Positions 42,900 through 52,023 of a stretch of DNA of 52,219 nt are shown in pieces (the first letter of the stretch is position 1; the number at the start of each line of letters is the position of its first letter). Made by a program: the position numbers and the translations under genes. Where the stretch lies: the NCBI GenBank assembly GCA_947038195.1, contig CAMQVI010000006.1, positions 1 to 52,219 on the forward strand, in the 5' to 3' direction. The notes beneath the pieces were generated by a model that was not told where the DNA came from, searched no databases, and worked only from the letters and a program-made list of their open reading frames with translations. This DNA is from an uncultured Brevinema sp. (GTDB taxonomy: Bacteria; Spirochaetota; Brevinematia; Brevinematales; Brevinemataceae).

Positions 42900-44768
42900 T
42901 TATTTTTGTAATTCTTTAATCATCGTACTGTCAGGATCTATTTTCAATCCCTCTGTAAAATAGTATGTCGCCTTCTCTTCATTTTCCATTTTTTTATAGA
43001 AAGCTCCAAGGTGGGCATACACTTCATCTAAGCCTTGAAGGTTATTATTTTTTGCAAGACCCACTTCTATTTGTTCAAAAACGGCACCTGCATTTTCTAA
43101 ATCATTTTGTTGATAATAAATCCACGCTAGGGTGTCTAAGAAATAGATATCACCATCATCTTCTACCACCTGTAGAGCCAGTATCAATGCTTCATCAAGA
43201 TTTTTATTTTCTAAAGCATAAAAATAAGCTAGATAATTCATTGTTTCTATATTATCAGGATATTGTCGTAAGGTATCTTTTAACAATTGTTCTGCTTCAT
43301 CATTTTTTTCTTGCTTTATATAGAGATTGGCTAAAAAATGATTGAAATAAGGATTAGTCTTCCCAAATGCTTCCTGCATTTCGCTGACTCTATCCTCTGC
43401 TAGAGCGAACTCCCCTTGCTCCATATAAATATAAGCGCTCATCATATCAAGCCAATATTTTTGATCTTTCAAAAACTCTTCTTCTTGCTCTAAAGACTCT
43501 TTTACAAATTCATAATTTTTTCTCATCATCTCTACATCAATAAGTGACTGATATATAGATAAGTCTTTTTTCTTTGAAAAGGATTCTTTTAAATACGTAC
43601 TTGCTTCTGTCAGTTGATTTTTCTTTTTGGCTATAGACCCTAATAAGCCCAATAATTCACCATTGATATCTTGAGATTTATCAAAGGGTGTCAAATAAAA
43701 TAAAGAAAGATCTTCTCTATCATTTTCAAAGGTATATTGAGCTAATTTTACAGAGGTATCATAAATAGTTTTTTGATCCCCTAATTTTTGCGATAAAAAG
43801 AGTTTAAACTGATAGTAAGAGCCTTTTAACTCATCTTTTATGAATGTAGCATCTTCCAATATTTTCAAGGCTTTTTGGGTACGTCCTACACGGGCTTGTA
43901 TCATAGCCTGTGCAAAGGGAGGATTAACCGCATTTTGAGAAAGAATAAAGTCCATCGTTTTTAAGGATTCTTTGGTATGTAATGCCCAAAGAGTGAAAAT
44001 ATAAGCATCAAATAACTCAGGAGTCATAATGATGAGTGGTACCCCTTGAAAATGAGCATAAGCCTCTTGGTAATCCATAAAATAAACTTTTACAATAGCT
44101 AGTTTAGCATGTAATTCCGTAGTAGTAGTCATTTCTAGGGCTTTTTGATAATATTTTTCTGCCCCATCAAAATCATCCTGTTCTAAATAAATATCCCCTA
44201 AGTACATACGACTTTGGAAAACAAATTGTTCTTTGCCTTGCCCCGAAGGATGTTTTGCGACTTTTTTAAAATAAGGAATGGATTGGGGGTAGCTCCCTTC
44301 TGTGAATCGATACATAGCCGCAAAATAATTAGCGAGAAGATGGTTTTTATCTTTCTCTAAAACTATTTGACTCATGGCGCTACCCATCGCAGTATCCCCC
44401 ATAAGCCAAGCTACTTTCAGTCCTAAATCTTGTATAGTGACATTATCAGGATATATATCCCAGATAGCTGTAATATTCTCTCTAATTCCAGGATAAGCCG
44501 TGCGAAGAACTTCTTGATTTTTAGTTTGTACTAATTCTGTAAGATATTCCCCGTATACTTCTAAGAGTAGGATCATAATATATTCATTAGTAAAACTACT
44601 CTCTTTAAGAAGCTCTAGAAGATTTCGTGATTTTGCAAAATCTCCAGCATAGCGTGCGTCTATAGCCTCTGAATAGATTTGTTCTACCTCATTAGTGGCT
44701 ATTGTTTTCGCATAAGAGCTATTCACAGACAAGATACTGAATAGGATTGAGATTATTATTATTTTCAT
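42900..44768 (-). CDS. Secreted TPR-repeat protein upstream of tamB-bamA
   Basis: 622 residues with a signal peptide (ends near SSYAK) and about ten or more TPR-like helical pairs across the whole length, for example GDIYLEQDDFDGAEKYYQKA, ANLYIKQEKNDEAEQLLKDT and HLGAFYKKMENEEKATYYFT. No lipobox. TPR proteins are protein-docking scaffolds, and in this position it may assist BamA or TamB in the periplasm, although that is inference. AAGGA ribosome site. First gene of the set. Confidence 0.8.
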   Translation of the reverse strand: MKIIIISILFSILSVNSSYAKTIATNEVEQIYSEAIDARYAGDFAKSRNLLELLKESSFTNEYIMILLLEVYGEYLTELVQTKNQEVLRTAYPGIRENITAIWDIYPDNVTIQDLGLKVAWLMGDTAMGSAMSQIVLEKDKNHLLANYFAAMYRFTEGSYPQSIPYFKKVAKHPSGQGKEQFVFQSRMYLGDIYLEQDDFDGAEKYYQKALEMTTTTELHAKLAIVKVYFMDYQEAYAHFQGVPLIIMTPELFDAYIFTLWALHTKESLKTMDFILSQNAVNPPFAQAMIQARVGRTQKALKILEDATFIKDELKGSYYQFKLFLSQKLGDQKTIYDTSVKLAQYTFENDREDLSLFYLTPFDKSQDINGELLGLLGSIAKKKNQLTEASTYLKESFSKKKDLSIYQSLIDVEMMRKNYEFVKESLEQEEEFLKDQKYWLDMMSAYIYMEQGEFALAEDRVSEMQEAFGKTNPYFNHFLANLYIKQEKNDEAEQLLKDTLRQYPDNIETMNYLAYFYALENKNLDEALILALQVVEDDGDIYFLDTLAWIYYQQNDLENAGAVFEQIEVGLAKNNNLQGLDEVYAHLGAFYKKMENEEKATYYFTEGLKIDPDSTMIKELQK

Positions 44769-44851
44769 TGGTTTTTCCTTAATAGTTATGATTGCCTTAA
44801 TGGAAGACTGTAATATACCATATTATACTATATTATTAGTAATTAATAAAA

Positions 44852-47005
44852 TTAATTATAATCTTTATTAAGATCAACTACTGTTAAAATATTTCCAAAA
44901 GTGCTTTTTAAATTATTATAGAGCCCTTGGTCATCCGTAATAGTAAGAATACATTGCCACCCCTCATGGGCGAAAGCATTAAGTAGATCAATAAAGCTTT
45001 GTTTTCTAATCGTATCAAAAGTGCTAAATGGGTCATCTAAAAGAATCACCCCTGGGCTATTACCTAAAATAGTTTTAGCCAAGACTAGCCTTAAAACAAA
45101 CCAAAACTGAGCAAAACTTGCTGAGCTAAGGCTTTCTAAAGGAAAGAATTCTCCATGACCTGTTTCTGCGTGGATACGGATTTTTTTATTCTTTTCAATT
45201 TCTGCTCTAAATCTTTTATATTTTCCTCCGAAAATATTTTGTACTAAATATTCAAAGAAAGGAGTGTGCATCGCCCTCAGGAGCAATGTCTCACTCTGAG
45301 ATTCTAGATTTTGATAAGCATTTACTATCGTTTCTGACCTATATCGATCTTTACTTACTCTTGTAATAAGCGTTTCCATTTCTTCTATAAGATTATTAAA
45401 TTCGCTTACACTTTGAGGTTTACTATTGATATTGAAAAATTCTGGATAAAAGTGTTCTAGAGTTTTTTGACAGGGAATATTTTTTATATTATCGATAACC
45501 CCTTTAAGAGTTGAAAAAATTCGACTTTTTGATCTCTCAAAGTTTTTAGAAGAAGACTGTTTTTCTTCTATTAAATTATTTTTTTGCACTCTCATTTTTC
45601 TAAAATCATCAAATTGATGAGTAATTTCTTTACCTTTAATAGACCATTCTAACTGTGCTACTTCTTCTTCTACTTCTTCTTTATCAATAGTCCCAAAATA
45701 AGACATAGCTTTTTCTTTTAAGTTTTTCCATTCTTTATCTAAAAATTGATACGTACGGACTTGTTTTTTTAGAAGCTCTTCTTTTATCTGTTGAGATTTT
45801 AATTGGTACTTTAACTGGGAAGCTTGGTACTGAATTTGAGCCTGTGTTTTTTCTAGAGATTCTAAGTGATCTTGCTCTCTTATATATTTTTTATGAGCTT
45901 TGTCTATGGACTGTTGATGGAAAAAAGAGTGGTTTTCCCCATCATTAAGGCTTAGTTGTTGCACATAGAATCCTTTTAAAAGGGTGAATACTAGGAAAAA
46001 GATCCCTATGATAAAAAACATAAGAGCCGTTCCTTTTAGAAGGGTAAATTGAGCGATACCCATAGACTGAAAAGCAAGGAAAACCCCTATACCCAGCATA
46101 GTAACCCCTATCATGAGGTAGAAGACTGTTTCACCCAGAGAAAAGTTCCCTCCTGCGTAAGGATTTGCTATAAGTTCTGATTCTTTTTTTTGTAATAGTG
46201 CTATTTTTGCCTTGATTTCATTTTTTTCTTCATCTAATGACAAAAGCTTATCTTCTTCGAGGCTTAATTCTTTTTTGAGATGATCTTGTTCTTTTAAAAA
46301 TTCTTGATACTCCCGTTCTCCTTCTTCTTGCTCCTTTTTGGTCTCAAGACAATGCAGGAATTTTTTTCCTATAGTCACCTTATCAGCAATATGATAAATA
46401 CCTTCTTCAGAGTCAAACTCTTGTTCAATTTTATCCATTGCTCCTATGTTATCACTTAATTTATAAAGTTCATATTCTTTACCCGTTATAGATTCTACTT
46501 CTGGCAATAAATCCTCTAAGGTGTTTTTAAAATCAAAAAGTTGTTCGTGAAATTGAATAAGCCAAGAATTTTTATGGGTGTTCCCCACTCCCAAGGCATT
46601 AAGAAAATTTTGTTGAAGTTTTTCCGAAAGGACATCTTGTCCATAGAGAAGGGCGTTGATCTCACTGTCCCAGTATTCTGTCGTAGATATTTCTTCGGGA
46701 TTTTTATATTTGAAAAGAAGGTCTTTTTCTTGCACATACAGAAGATTCTTCATTCTTTCCCCATCATAATAAGGAGAAAAAGATTGAGTATCAAAACGAA
46801 TATCCTCAGCACCATTTATCTGGTTAGACCAAGACTCGCCCATAGGGGAACGACCTGGATCTTCAAATAAAGACCTAGAAATCCAATTTAATAAACTGGT
46901 TTTTCCTCTTTCATTATCTCCTACTATCAAGGTGAATTGGGACAAGTTTATATCTAGATTACGTAAAGGACCACTATTTTTAATAAATATTTGATTAACT
47001 CTCAC
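44852..47005 (-). CDS. Rad50/YhaN-like ATPase with two membrane helices in the coiled coil
   Basis: 717 residues. Walker A GDNERGKTS (29-37) at the N-terminus, then coiled coil, two adjacent hydrophobic segments (TVFYLMIGVTMLGIGVFLAF and ALMFFIIGIFFLVFTLL, residues about 285-345), more coiled coil, and at the C-terminus an ABC-like signature SLSSASFAQFWFVLRLVLA and Walker B GVILLDDPFSTFD. This is the YhaN/SMC-like layout. YhaN proteins usually pair with an SbcD-like nuclease (YhaO) or YhaM; none is seen here. GTG start at 47005 behind GAGG. Divergent from glgP. Confidence 0.75.
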   Translation of the reverse strand: MRVNQIFIKNSGPLRNLDINLSQFTLIVGDNERGKTSLLNWISRSLFEDPGRSPMGESWSNQINGAEDIRFDTQSFSPYYDGERMKNLLYVQEKDLLFKYKNPEEISTTEYWDSEINALLYGQDVLSEKLQQNFLNALGVGNTHKNSWLIQFHEQLFDFKNTLEDLLPEVESITGKEYELYKLSDNIGAMDKIEQEFDSEEGIYHIADKVTIGKKFLHCLETKKEQEEGEREYQEFLKEQDHLKKELSLEEDKLLSLDEEKNEIKAKIALLQKKESELIANPYAGGNFSLGETVFYLMIGVTMLGIGVFLAFQSMGIAQFTLLKGTALMFFIIGIFFLVFTLLKGFYVQQLSLNDGENHSFFHQQSIDKAHKKYIREQDHLESLEKTQAQIQYQASQLKYQLKSQQIKEELLKKQVRTYQFLDKEWKNLKEKAMSYFGTIDKEEVEEEVAQLEWSIKGKEITHQFDDFRKMRVQKNNLIEEKQSSSKNFERSKSRIFSTLKGVIDNIKNIPCQKTLEHFYPEFFNINSKPQSVSEFNNLIEEMETLITRVSKDRYRSETIVNAYQNLESQSETLLLRAMHTPFFEYLVQNIFGGKYKRFRAEIEKNKKIRIHAETGHGEFFPLESLSSASFAQFWFVLRLVLAKTILGNSPGVILLDDPFSTFDTIRKQSFIDLLNAFAHEGWQCILTITDDQGLYNNLKSTFGNILTVVDLNKDYN

Positions 47006-47124
47006 ATCTGCCTCATAATAAATTGTTTTCTATTCTGAAATAGAATAAATCTTATCTTAATTATCGTCTTTTTTTGATAATATATTATAAATAGATAAAA
47101 AGGATTGTTATTTTTATATTTATA

Positions 47125-47175
47125 TTGATATATTTCATTATAAGAGTTATAATATACTCTTATAATGAAATATAT
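47125..47175 (+). promoter_or_regulatory. glgP promoter inside a 20-bp perfect inverted repeat
   Basis: -35 TTGATA (47125-47130), 17-base spacer, -10 TATAAT (47148-47153). Arms 47128-47147 and 47156-47175 (cores CATTATAAGAGT and ACTCTTATAATG) are perfectly inverted around the 8-base centre TATAATAT, which is the -10 itself. The ribosome site AAGGAG follows at once. Confidence 0.8.
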
Positions 47176-47189
47176 TAAGGAGTAATTAT

Positions 47190-49646
47190 ATGGCAGACTA
47201 CGTATTCGACAAAAAAAGTTTTAAACACGATGTCCTTACCAATATTAAAGAGCAAACGGGGAAAACCCCACAAGAGGCAAATGCTACTGATTTGTACAAC
47301 GCCCTCGGAAAAACTATTATGGCTCACATCACAGATGCTTGGGCTACAACTAAAGATAAGACCAATCAATCTCAAGGAAAATCAGCTTTTTATTTTTCAG
47401 CAGAATTTCTCATGGGTCGTTCTCTAGGGAACAATCTTGTGAATTTTGGACTTCAAAATGACATCTTAGACGTCCTAAAAGAAATGGACATAGACCTTAA
47501 TCATATTGAAGACCAAGAGTCTGATGCAGGATTAGGTAATGGGGGCTTGGGACGTTTGGCAGCTTGTTTTTTAGATTCTTTAGCTACTCTAGGATATCCA
47601 GCTTATGGGTATGGTATCCGTTATAAATACGGTATGTTTGAACAAAAAATCGAGAACGGCTATCAAGTAGAAGTGCCTGATAATTGGCTAGAACATGGAG
47701 ATGTCTGGGAAGTAAGACGTGAAGCTCAAGCTGTCCATGTGAAATTTGGTGGACATGTAGATAATATTCGAGAAGATTCTGGTCGTGTTGGTTACCGCAG
47801 AAACAACGCAGAAACAGTAATTGCTATCCCTTATGATATGCCTATTGTGGGTTATAAAAATGGACACGTTAACACCTTAAGATTATGGCAAGCGCAAGCT
47901 CCAGAGCCTTTTGATCTTGTTGCCTTTAACGAAGGTGACTATGAAGGTGCTGTACGCAATCAAAACGCGGCAGAAAATATTTCTCGTGTTCTCTACCCCA
48001 ATGATAACTCCGATTCTGGAAAAGAATTACGTTTAAGACAACAATATTTCTTCTGTTCTGCCTCCCTTCAAGACATCATTCACAATTATATCGCTCAGTA
48101 TGGAGATAATCAATGGGATGCTTTCCCTCAAAAAGTTGCTATACAGCTCAATGACACCCACCCTGTAGTAGCTATCCCTGAATTAATGAGACTTTTAATG
48201 GATTGGCAAATGGTAGATTGGGATATTGCTTGGGGTATCGTCAAGCAAGTTTTTGCTTACACTAACCATACTGTTCTTGCTGAAGCATTAGAATCTTGGG
48301 ATATTAATATGTTCCAGCACGTTCTCCCTCGTGTATACCAAATTGTAGAAGAAATCAATAACCGTTTCTTAGAAGGATTGAGAGATGACTACCCTAATGA
48401 TTATGCTAAACATTCTCGTATGTCTATTTTAGACGGAGGACGTCTTAAAATGGCTCACCTAGCTATTGTGTGTTCCCATAAAGTCAACGGAGTAGCTGCA
48501 CTTCATACAGATATCCTTAAAAATGACGTTTTAAAAGAATGGTATGAGCTTTATCCTGAGAAATTCCTCAACAAAACCAATGGTATTACCCCTAGACGTT
48601 GGATTATTAAATCCAATCCTAGTTTAACCTCTCTTTTAAACGAAAAAATCGGTACCACTTGGCAGAAGGATCTTGATAATATTAAAGCCTTTGAAAAATT
48701 TGCAGATGACGGTACTATTTTGGATAAGCTTTTCGATATTAAGCTTGAAAATAAAACAAGATTGGCAGACTACATTAAAGAAGTTATGGGTGTAGAATTA
48801 GACCCTAGTTCTATCTTTGATATACAAGTAAAACGTCTCCACGAATATAAAAGACAGCTCCTAAATGTTCTCTATATTATCGGACTCTACCTCCAATTAA
48901 AAGAAAATCCTAAGCTTGACATACATCCCCGTTCTTTTATCTTTGGAGCCAAAGCAGCTTCTGGATATTGGAGAGCTAAAACAATTATTAAATTAATTAA
49001 TAATATTGCTGGAGTCATCAATAATGATCCTGAAGTCAGTAAAAAATTAAAAGTAGTATTTATCCCTAACTATCGTGTATCCATGGCAGAAAAAATATTC
49101 CCAGCAGCAGACGTCAGTGAACAAATATCCACTGCAGGAAAAGAAGCTTCTGGTACTGGTAATATGAAATTTATGGCTAATGGTGCTATTACTATAGGGA
49201 CTTTAGATGGAGCCAATGTTGAGATCCTCGAAGAAGTAGGTGCAGATAATTGTATTATCTTTGGTGCTACTGTAGAAGAGCTCGATGAACTCAACGCAAA
49301 TGGTAACTATCACCCTAGAGAATACTACAATAACAATCCTCTCTTACGTAAAATATTAGAAAGCATGGTAGATGGTACTTTCACCATGGGCGAAGATATC
49401 AATCTCTTTAGAAATATTTACGATGTTCTTCTCAATGGAGCAGACGGTAATAGACCTGACACTTATTTCCTCCTAAAAGACTTCCAATCCTATAAAGATG
49501 CACAAGATAAAATAGACACCCTTTATAGAGATAAAAAATCATGGTCTAAAATGGCTCTATTCAATATTGCTAATTGTGGAAAATTCTCTTCTGATCGTAC
49601 TATCAATGAGTACGCGAAAGAAATTTGGAACATTAAACCCCTTTAA
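47190..49646 (+). CDS. glgP: Glycogen phosphorylase
   Basis: PLP-dependent GT35 enzyme (818 residues) releasing glucose 1-phosphate from glycogen. Family blocks: SAEFLMGRSLGNNL, GNGGLGRLAACFLDSLATLG, KTNGITPRRWI, QVKRLHEYKRQLLN and the PLP-lysine region EASGTGNMKFMANGA (Lys near 660) followed by GTLDGANVEI. It works on the product of the branching enzyme encoded at 22300-24447. The ATG follows AAGGAG. Its promoter lies within a long dyad, indicating regulation. Confidence 0.97.
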   Translation: MADYVFDKKSFKHDVLTNIKEQTGKTPQEANATDLYNALGKTIMAHITDAWATTKDKTNQSQGKSAFYFSAEFLMGRSLGNNLVNFGLQNDILDVLKEMDIDLNHIEDQESDAGLGNGGLGRLAACFLDSLATLGYPAYGYGIRYKYGMFEQKIENGYQVEVPDNWLEHGDVWEVRREAQAVHVKFGGHVDNIREDSGRVGYRRNNAETVIAIPYDMPIVGYKNGHVNTLRLWQAQAPEPFDLVAFNEGDYEGAVRNQNAAENISRVLYPNDNSDSGKELRLRQQYFFCSASLQDIIHNYIAQYGDNQWDAFPQKVAIQLNDTHPVVAIPELMRLLMDWQMVDWDIAWGIVKQVFAYTNHTVLAEALESWDINMFQHVLPRVYQIVEEINNRFLEGLRDDYPNDYAKHSRMSILDGGRLKMAHLAIVCSHKVNGVAALHTDILKNDVLKEWYELYPEKFLNKTNGITPRRWIIKSNPSLTSLLNEKIGTTWQKDLDNIKAFEKFADDGTILDKLFDIKLENKTRLADYIKEVMGVELDPSSIFDIQVKRLHEYKRQLLNVLYIIGLYLQLKENPKLDIHPRSFIFGAKAASGYWRAKTIIKLINNIAGVINNDPEVSKKLKVVFIPNYRVSMAEKIFPAADVSEQISTAGKEASGTGNMKFMANGAITIGTLDGANVEILEEVGADNCIIFGATVEELDELNANGNYHPREYYNNNPLLRKILESMVDGTFTMGEDINLFRNIYDVLLNGADGNRPDTYFLLKDFQSYKDAQDKIDTLYRDKKSWSKMALFNIANCGKFSSDRTINEYAKEIWNIKPL

Positions 49647-49658
49647 AATTCCAAATTA

Positions 49659-49694
49659 AAAAAAGCCTAGATAATTTCTTATCTAGGCTTTTTT
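49659..49694 (+). terminator. glgP terminator
   Basis: AAAAAAGCCTAGATAA pairs with TTATCTAGGCTTTTTT around a short loop. Confidence 0.93.
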
Positions 49695-49707
49695 AATGAC
49701 AAAACAT

Positions 49708-49744
49708 AAAAAATAGTCCTAAGAATATGACTTCTTAGGACTAT
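49708..49744 (-). terminator. Terminator for the small membrane protein gene
   Basis: ATAGTCCTAAGAA pairs with TTCTTAGGACTAT; on the minus strand it is followed by six T, 26 bases after the stop of the 47-codon gene. Confidence 0.75.
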
Positions 49745-49769
49745 CTATATAGGATACTCTTATAATTCT

Positions 49770-49913
49770 TTATTTATTAAAGCTTATAATAAGTAGGGGT
49801 TGTTCCATTTTTTGTGAGTTATTTTTCACATATAATCTCACGGGGATAGGTTTTAGAGAGGTTTCTCTAATAACAAAAAACATTAGTGTAAAAAAAAGTA
49901 CTAAAACGAGCAT
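49770..49913 (-). CDS. Small single-helix membrane protein (47 residues)
   Basis: MLVLVLFFTLMFFVIRETSL opens with one hydrophobic helix of about 16 residues, followed by a basic, polar tail (about 30 residues). The frame continues upstream to 49994, but the ATG at 49913 has a near-perfect AAGGAG ribosome site 6 bases before it. Having its own terminator and a TATAAT upstream (49976-49981) supports it. Function unknown; toxin-like peptides and small regulators of membrane complexes have this look. Confidence 0.5.
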   Translation of the reverse strand: MLVLVLFFTLMFFVIRETSLKPIPVRLYVKNNSQKMEQPLLIISFNK

Positions 49914-50036
49914 TTCACTCTCCTTATTGATAAAATTAAGATTCTTAAAACATCTTGTTTTATTTTCGTCTCTATTATTATAAGGGGGAAACATTAGATT
50001 TAGATTCGATTTAGCATTAATTTATTATTATTCATT

Positions 50037-50072
50037 AAAAAAGACACCCTGCTTAAGCACGGGTGTCTTTTT
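50037..50072 (-). terminator. Terminator of the PD-(D/E)XK gene
   Basis: AAAAAAGACACCC pairs with GGGTGTCTTTTT; loop TGCTTAAGCA is itself a palindrome. Lies 16 bases past the stop at 50089. Confidence 0.85.
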
Positions 50073-50088
50073 GATTTCAATCTAATTT

Positions 50089-51120
50089 TTAGTATTTATC
50101 AATCATAAAACATATGCGATTGATATAATTTAAAACTTCTTGCATTGTTTCTTTATTACCAATCCATTCATTTTTAGGAATAGTACAAAGAGCCACTCTT
50201 TTTGATTTTTCATTTTTTTCACGCACTTTAGAGGACGAATTAGGGATATTATTTGGTAAGTCAGAAAATTTAGATAACATTGACGGTGTGAGGGCTTCCT
50301 TACTTTCTATCATTATCTCTATATTTTTATTTTTTCCTATTCTCAAGTAAGGCATAGGGTTTTTATCGCGCCACAAGGACACCCAACAAACAAATTCCCC
50401 ATTAGCTTTCTTATCCATACCCCAGAGAACACCTTTATCCTTTCTATCAGATTTATGAAATCCTTTATGGGTTTTTAATTGCTCTTCTAATTGGGCAAAC
50501 ATCCCTTCCCAAGCATATCTGTTACTAGATTTATACCACTCTATATGTTCTTGCCATTCTTTAATAGGTAGTTTCCAGGCATTGTATTGATTTTCTATAT
50601 CATTTATTTTATCAACATAGTCCAAATAAATAGTATCCTTTACAGAATGTTTTTTACATGTTTCAAAAAAATCTAAAAGATCATTTCTCATAAAAGCTTT
50701 ATAACTATTTTCTTCAATAGTTTCTAAGTTTAATTGATTACTGGTTTTATAATAGATTAAGAAATGTTCATATTCAGAACTAGGATATTTCCCTTCTATA
50801 TATTTTTTATTTTTCTTCAATTGCCCACTATTTTGACTAGTGCTTGTTTTAGCTTCTATAACAATAACTGCTTTTTGCTCCGATTCTTTATGATTTATCA
50901 AAATCATAACATCAATTTCACGTTCCTGTCTGTAAATTTGTATCGTTTTTACTTCTTTAACAGCTCCACTTTTAGCTAGTAATGCCTTTATAAATTCTTT
51001 CCCCACTTCATGCATAGGATCACTTTTATGTTGAATATCAGCCCATGCAGCTAAATAACAGATTACAGCATCTTGAGATAATTCGCTCGTTGCGTAATTA
51101 AATATGTTTGGTTTGCCCAT
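50089..51120 (-). CDS. PD-(D/E)XK nuclease-superfamily protein
   Basis: 343 residues. Opening NIFNYATSELSQDAVICYLAAW is typical of a PD-(D/E)XK-like family. The probable catalytic core is EIDVMILIN ... AVIVIEAKTST, giving the D-x(n)-ExK pattern near residues 70-95. The C-terminal third (residues about 230 on) contains a separate domain of Trp-rich and basic sequence. It may be a nuclease of a defence or repair system; no methyltransferase or helicase partner is seen in the window. The frame opens with TTG at 51132, but the ATG at 51120 has the ribosome site GGGAGA. A decayed second copy starts at 52024. Confidence 0.7.
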   Translation of the reverse strand: MGKPNIFNYATSELSQDAVICYLAAWADIQHKSDPMHEVGKEFIKALLAKSGAVKEVKTIQIYRQEREIDVMILINHKESEQKAVIVIEAKTSTSQNSGQLKKNKKYIEGKYPSSEYEHFLIYYKTSNQLNLETIEENSYKAFMRNDLLDFFETCKKHSVKDTIYLDYVDKINDIENQYNAWKLPIKEWQEHIEWYKSSNRYAWEGMFAQLEEQLKTHKGFHKSDRKDKGVLWGMDKKANGEFVCWVSLWRDKNPMPYLRIGKNKNIEIMIESKEALTPSMLSKFSDLPNNIPNSSSKVREKNEKSKRVALCTIPKNEWIGNKETMQEVLNYINRICFMIDKY

Positions 51121-51235
51121 TCTATCTCCCAAATATCAATCATTATTAATATTTTTTTTATTGTTGTATTATACGCTATAAGGAGATTATATTCAAGACA
51201 TATTAAATATAATAGTATGAAATATCAAAAACTAA

Positions 51236-51297
51236 AAAACACCACCCATACGGGTGCGAGGGGTGATTACCTCTTGCATTAGTATGGGTGGTGTTTT
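51236..51297 (-). terminator. Long GC-rich hairpin after the chloramphenicol acetyltransferase remnant
   Basis: AAAACACCACCCATAC (51236-51251) pairs perfectly with GTATGGGTGGTGTTTT (51282-51297); the 30-base loop can form a second wobble stem. On the minus strand it ends in a T-run. It is far richer in G and C than its surroundings. It can terminate the gene at 51344 and lies 47 bases past its stop. Confidence 0.75.
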
Positions 51298-51343
51298 CTA
51301 TTGATAATTATCTAAGTTATATTTCTTAAGCACATAATTATAG

Positions 51344-51984
51344 TTATTTGTCGAATGTATCTACCCAATCTTTCAAATCATTTATGAATCGTGAAAGATG
51401 AAATCCATCACAAACAGCATGGTGTACTTGAATTGCTAAAGGTAATAATATTTTTTCCTCATCAGAAAAATATTTTCCTATTGTAAAGATTTGCAACAAA
51501 TACTCATATCCCTGTTGCAAATTTAAATTAAATCCTGTAAAATTCGTCCAAGGAATACAAGACACATTAAAATAATTTTTGCTGTTTAATGGCTTTGATT
51601 TTTTAGAGTTATTTTGATATTTTAACATATCATCATTATAGTTTTGCATAAATAAATCAAAGTGAGTATTATATTCTGTCCAAACATTTGTGATTGTTTC
51701 TGTTTCATTATGAAATATCGTATAACATGGATTTAAGTAGCTATAATATCCTATATTTTTTTGTTCATCTATATCCATACGAAACTCTCTATGCTTATTC
51801 ACTATATGAGAGATCCCATACAAAATTGCAGGAAAAAATTTTAAGTTATTCTCTTTGATTTTTTTACAAATTTACTTATATCTAAGTTTATAGTCATACT
51901 GTAAGTACATGGAACATCATTAAAATAATGAAGATAACTTTCTTTTCTATTCCATGTTTGTATATCTAATTTATTAAATATCAT
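51344..51984 (-). pseudogene. Chloramphenicol O-acetyltransferase (type A), frameshifted
   Basis: The start at 51984 (ribosome site GGGAGA) gives MIFNKLDIQTWNRKESYLHY and VPCTYSMTINLDISKFVKK, which matches the N-terminus of type A CATs. The frame then breaks in a run of seven A on the coding strand at 51859-51865. Adding one A restores KENNLKFFPAILYGISHIV and a complete 213-residue protein, the normal CAT length. The trimer-site motif and catalytic His are intact (HHAVCDGFH), as is the FNVSCIPWTNFTGFN block. The second part alone (159 codons from an internal Met) lacks the N-terminal strand, so the gene is probably inactive unless the homopolymer slips or the base was missed in sequencing. 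Confidence 0.85.
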
Positions 51985-52023
51985 AGTATTCTCCCAAATT
52001 AGCTAATTATTAGTATTTAAAAC

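Noticed and set aside
51236-51297. Integron attC site after the CAT gene
   Set aside because: The hairpin lacks the RYYYAAC and GTTRRRY core sites and the extrahelical bases expected of attC; it ends in a T-run like a terminator.
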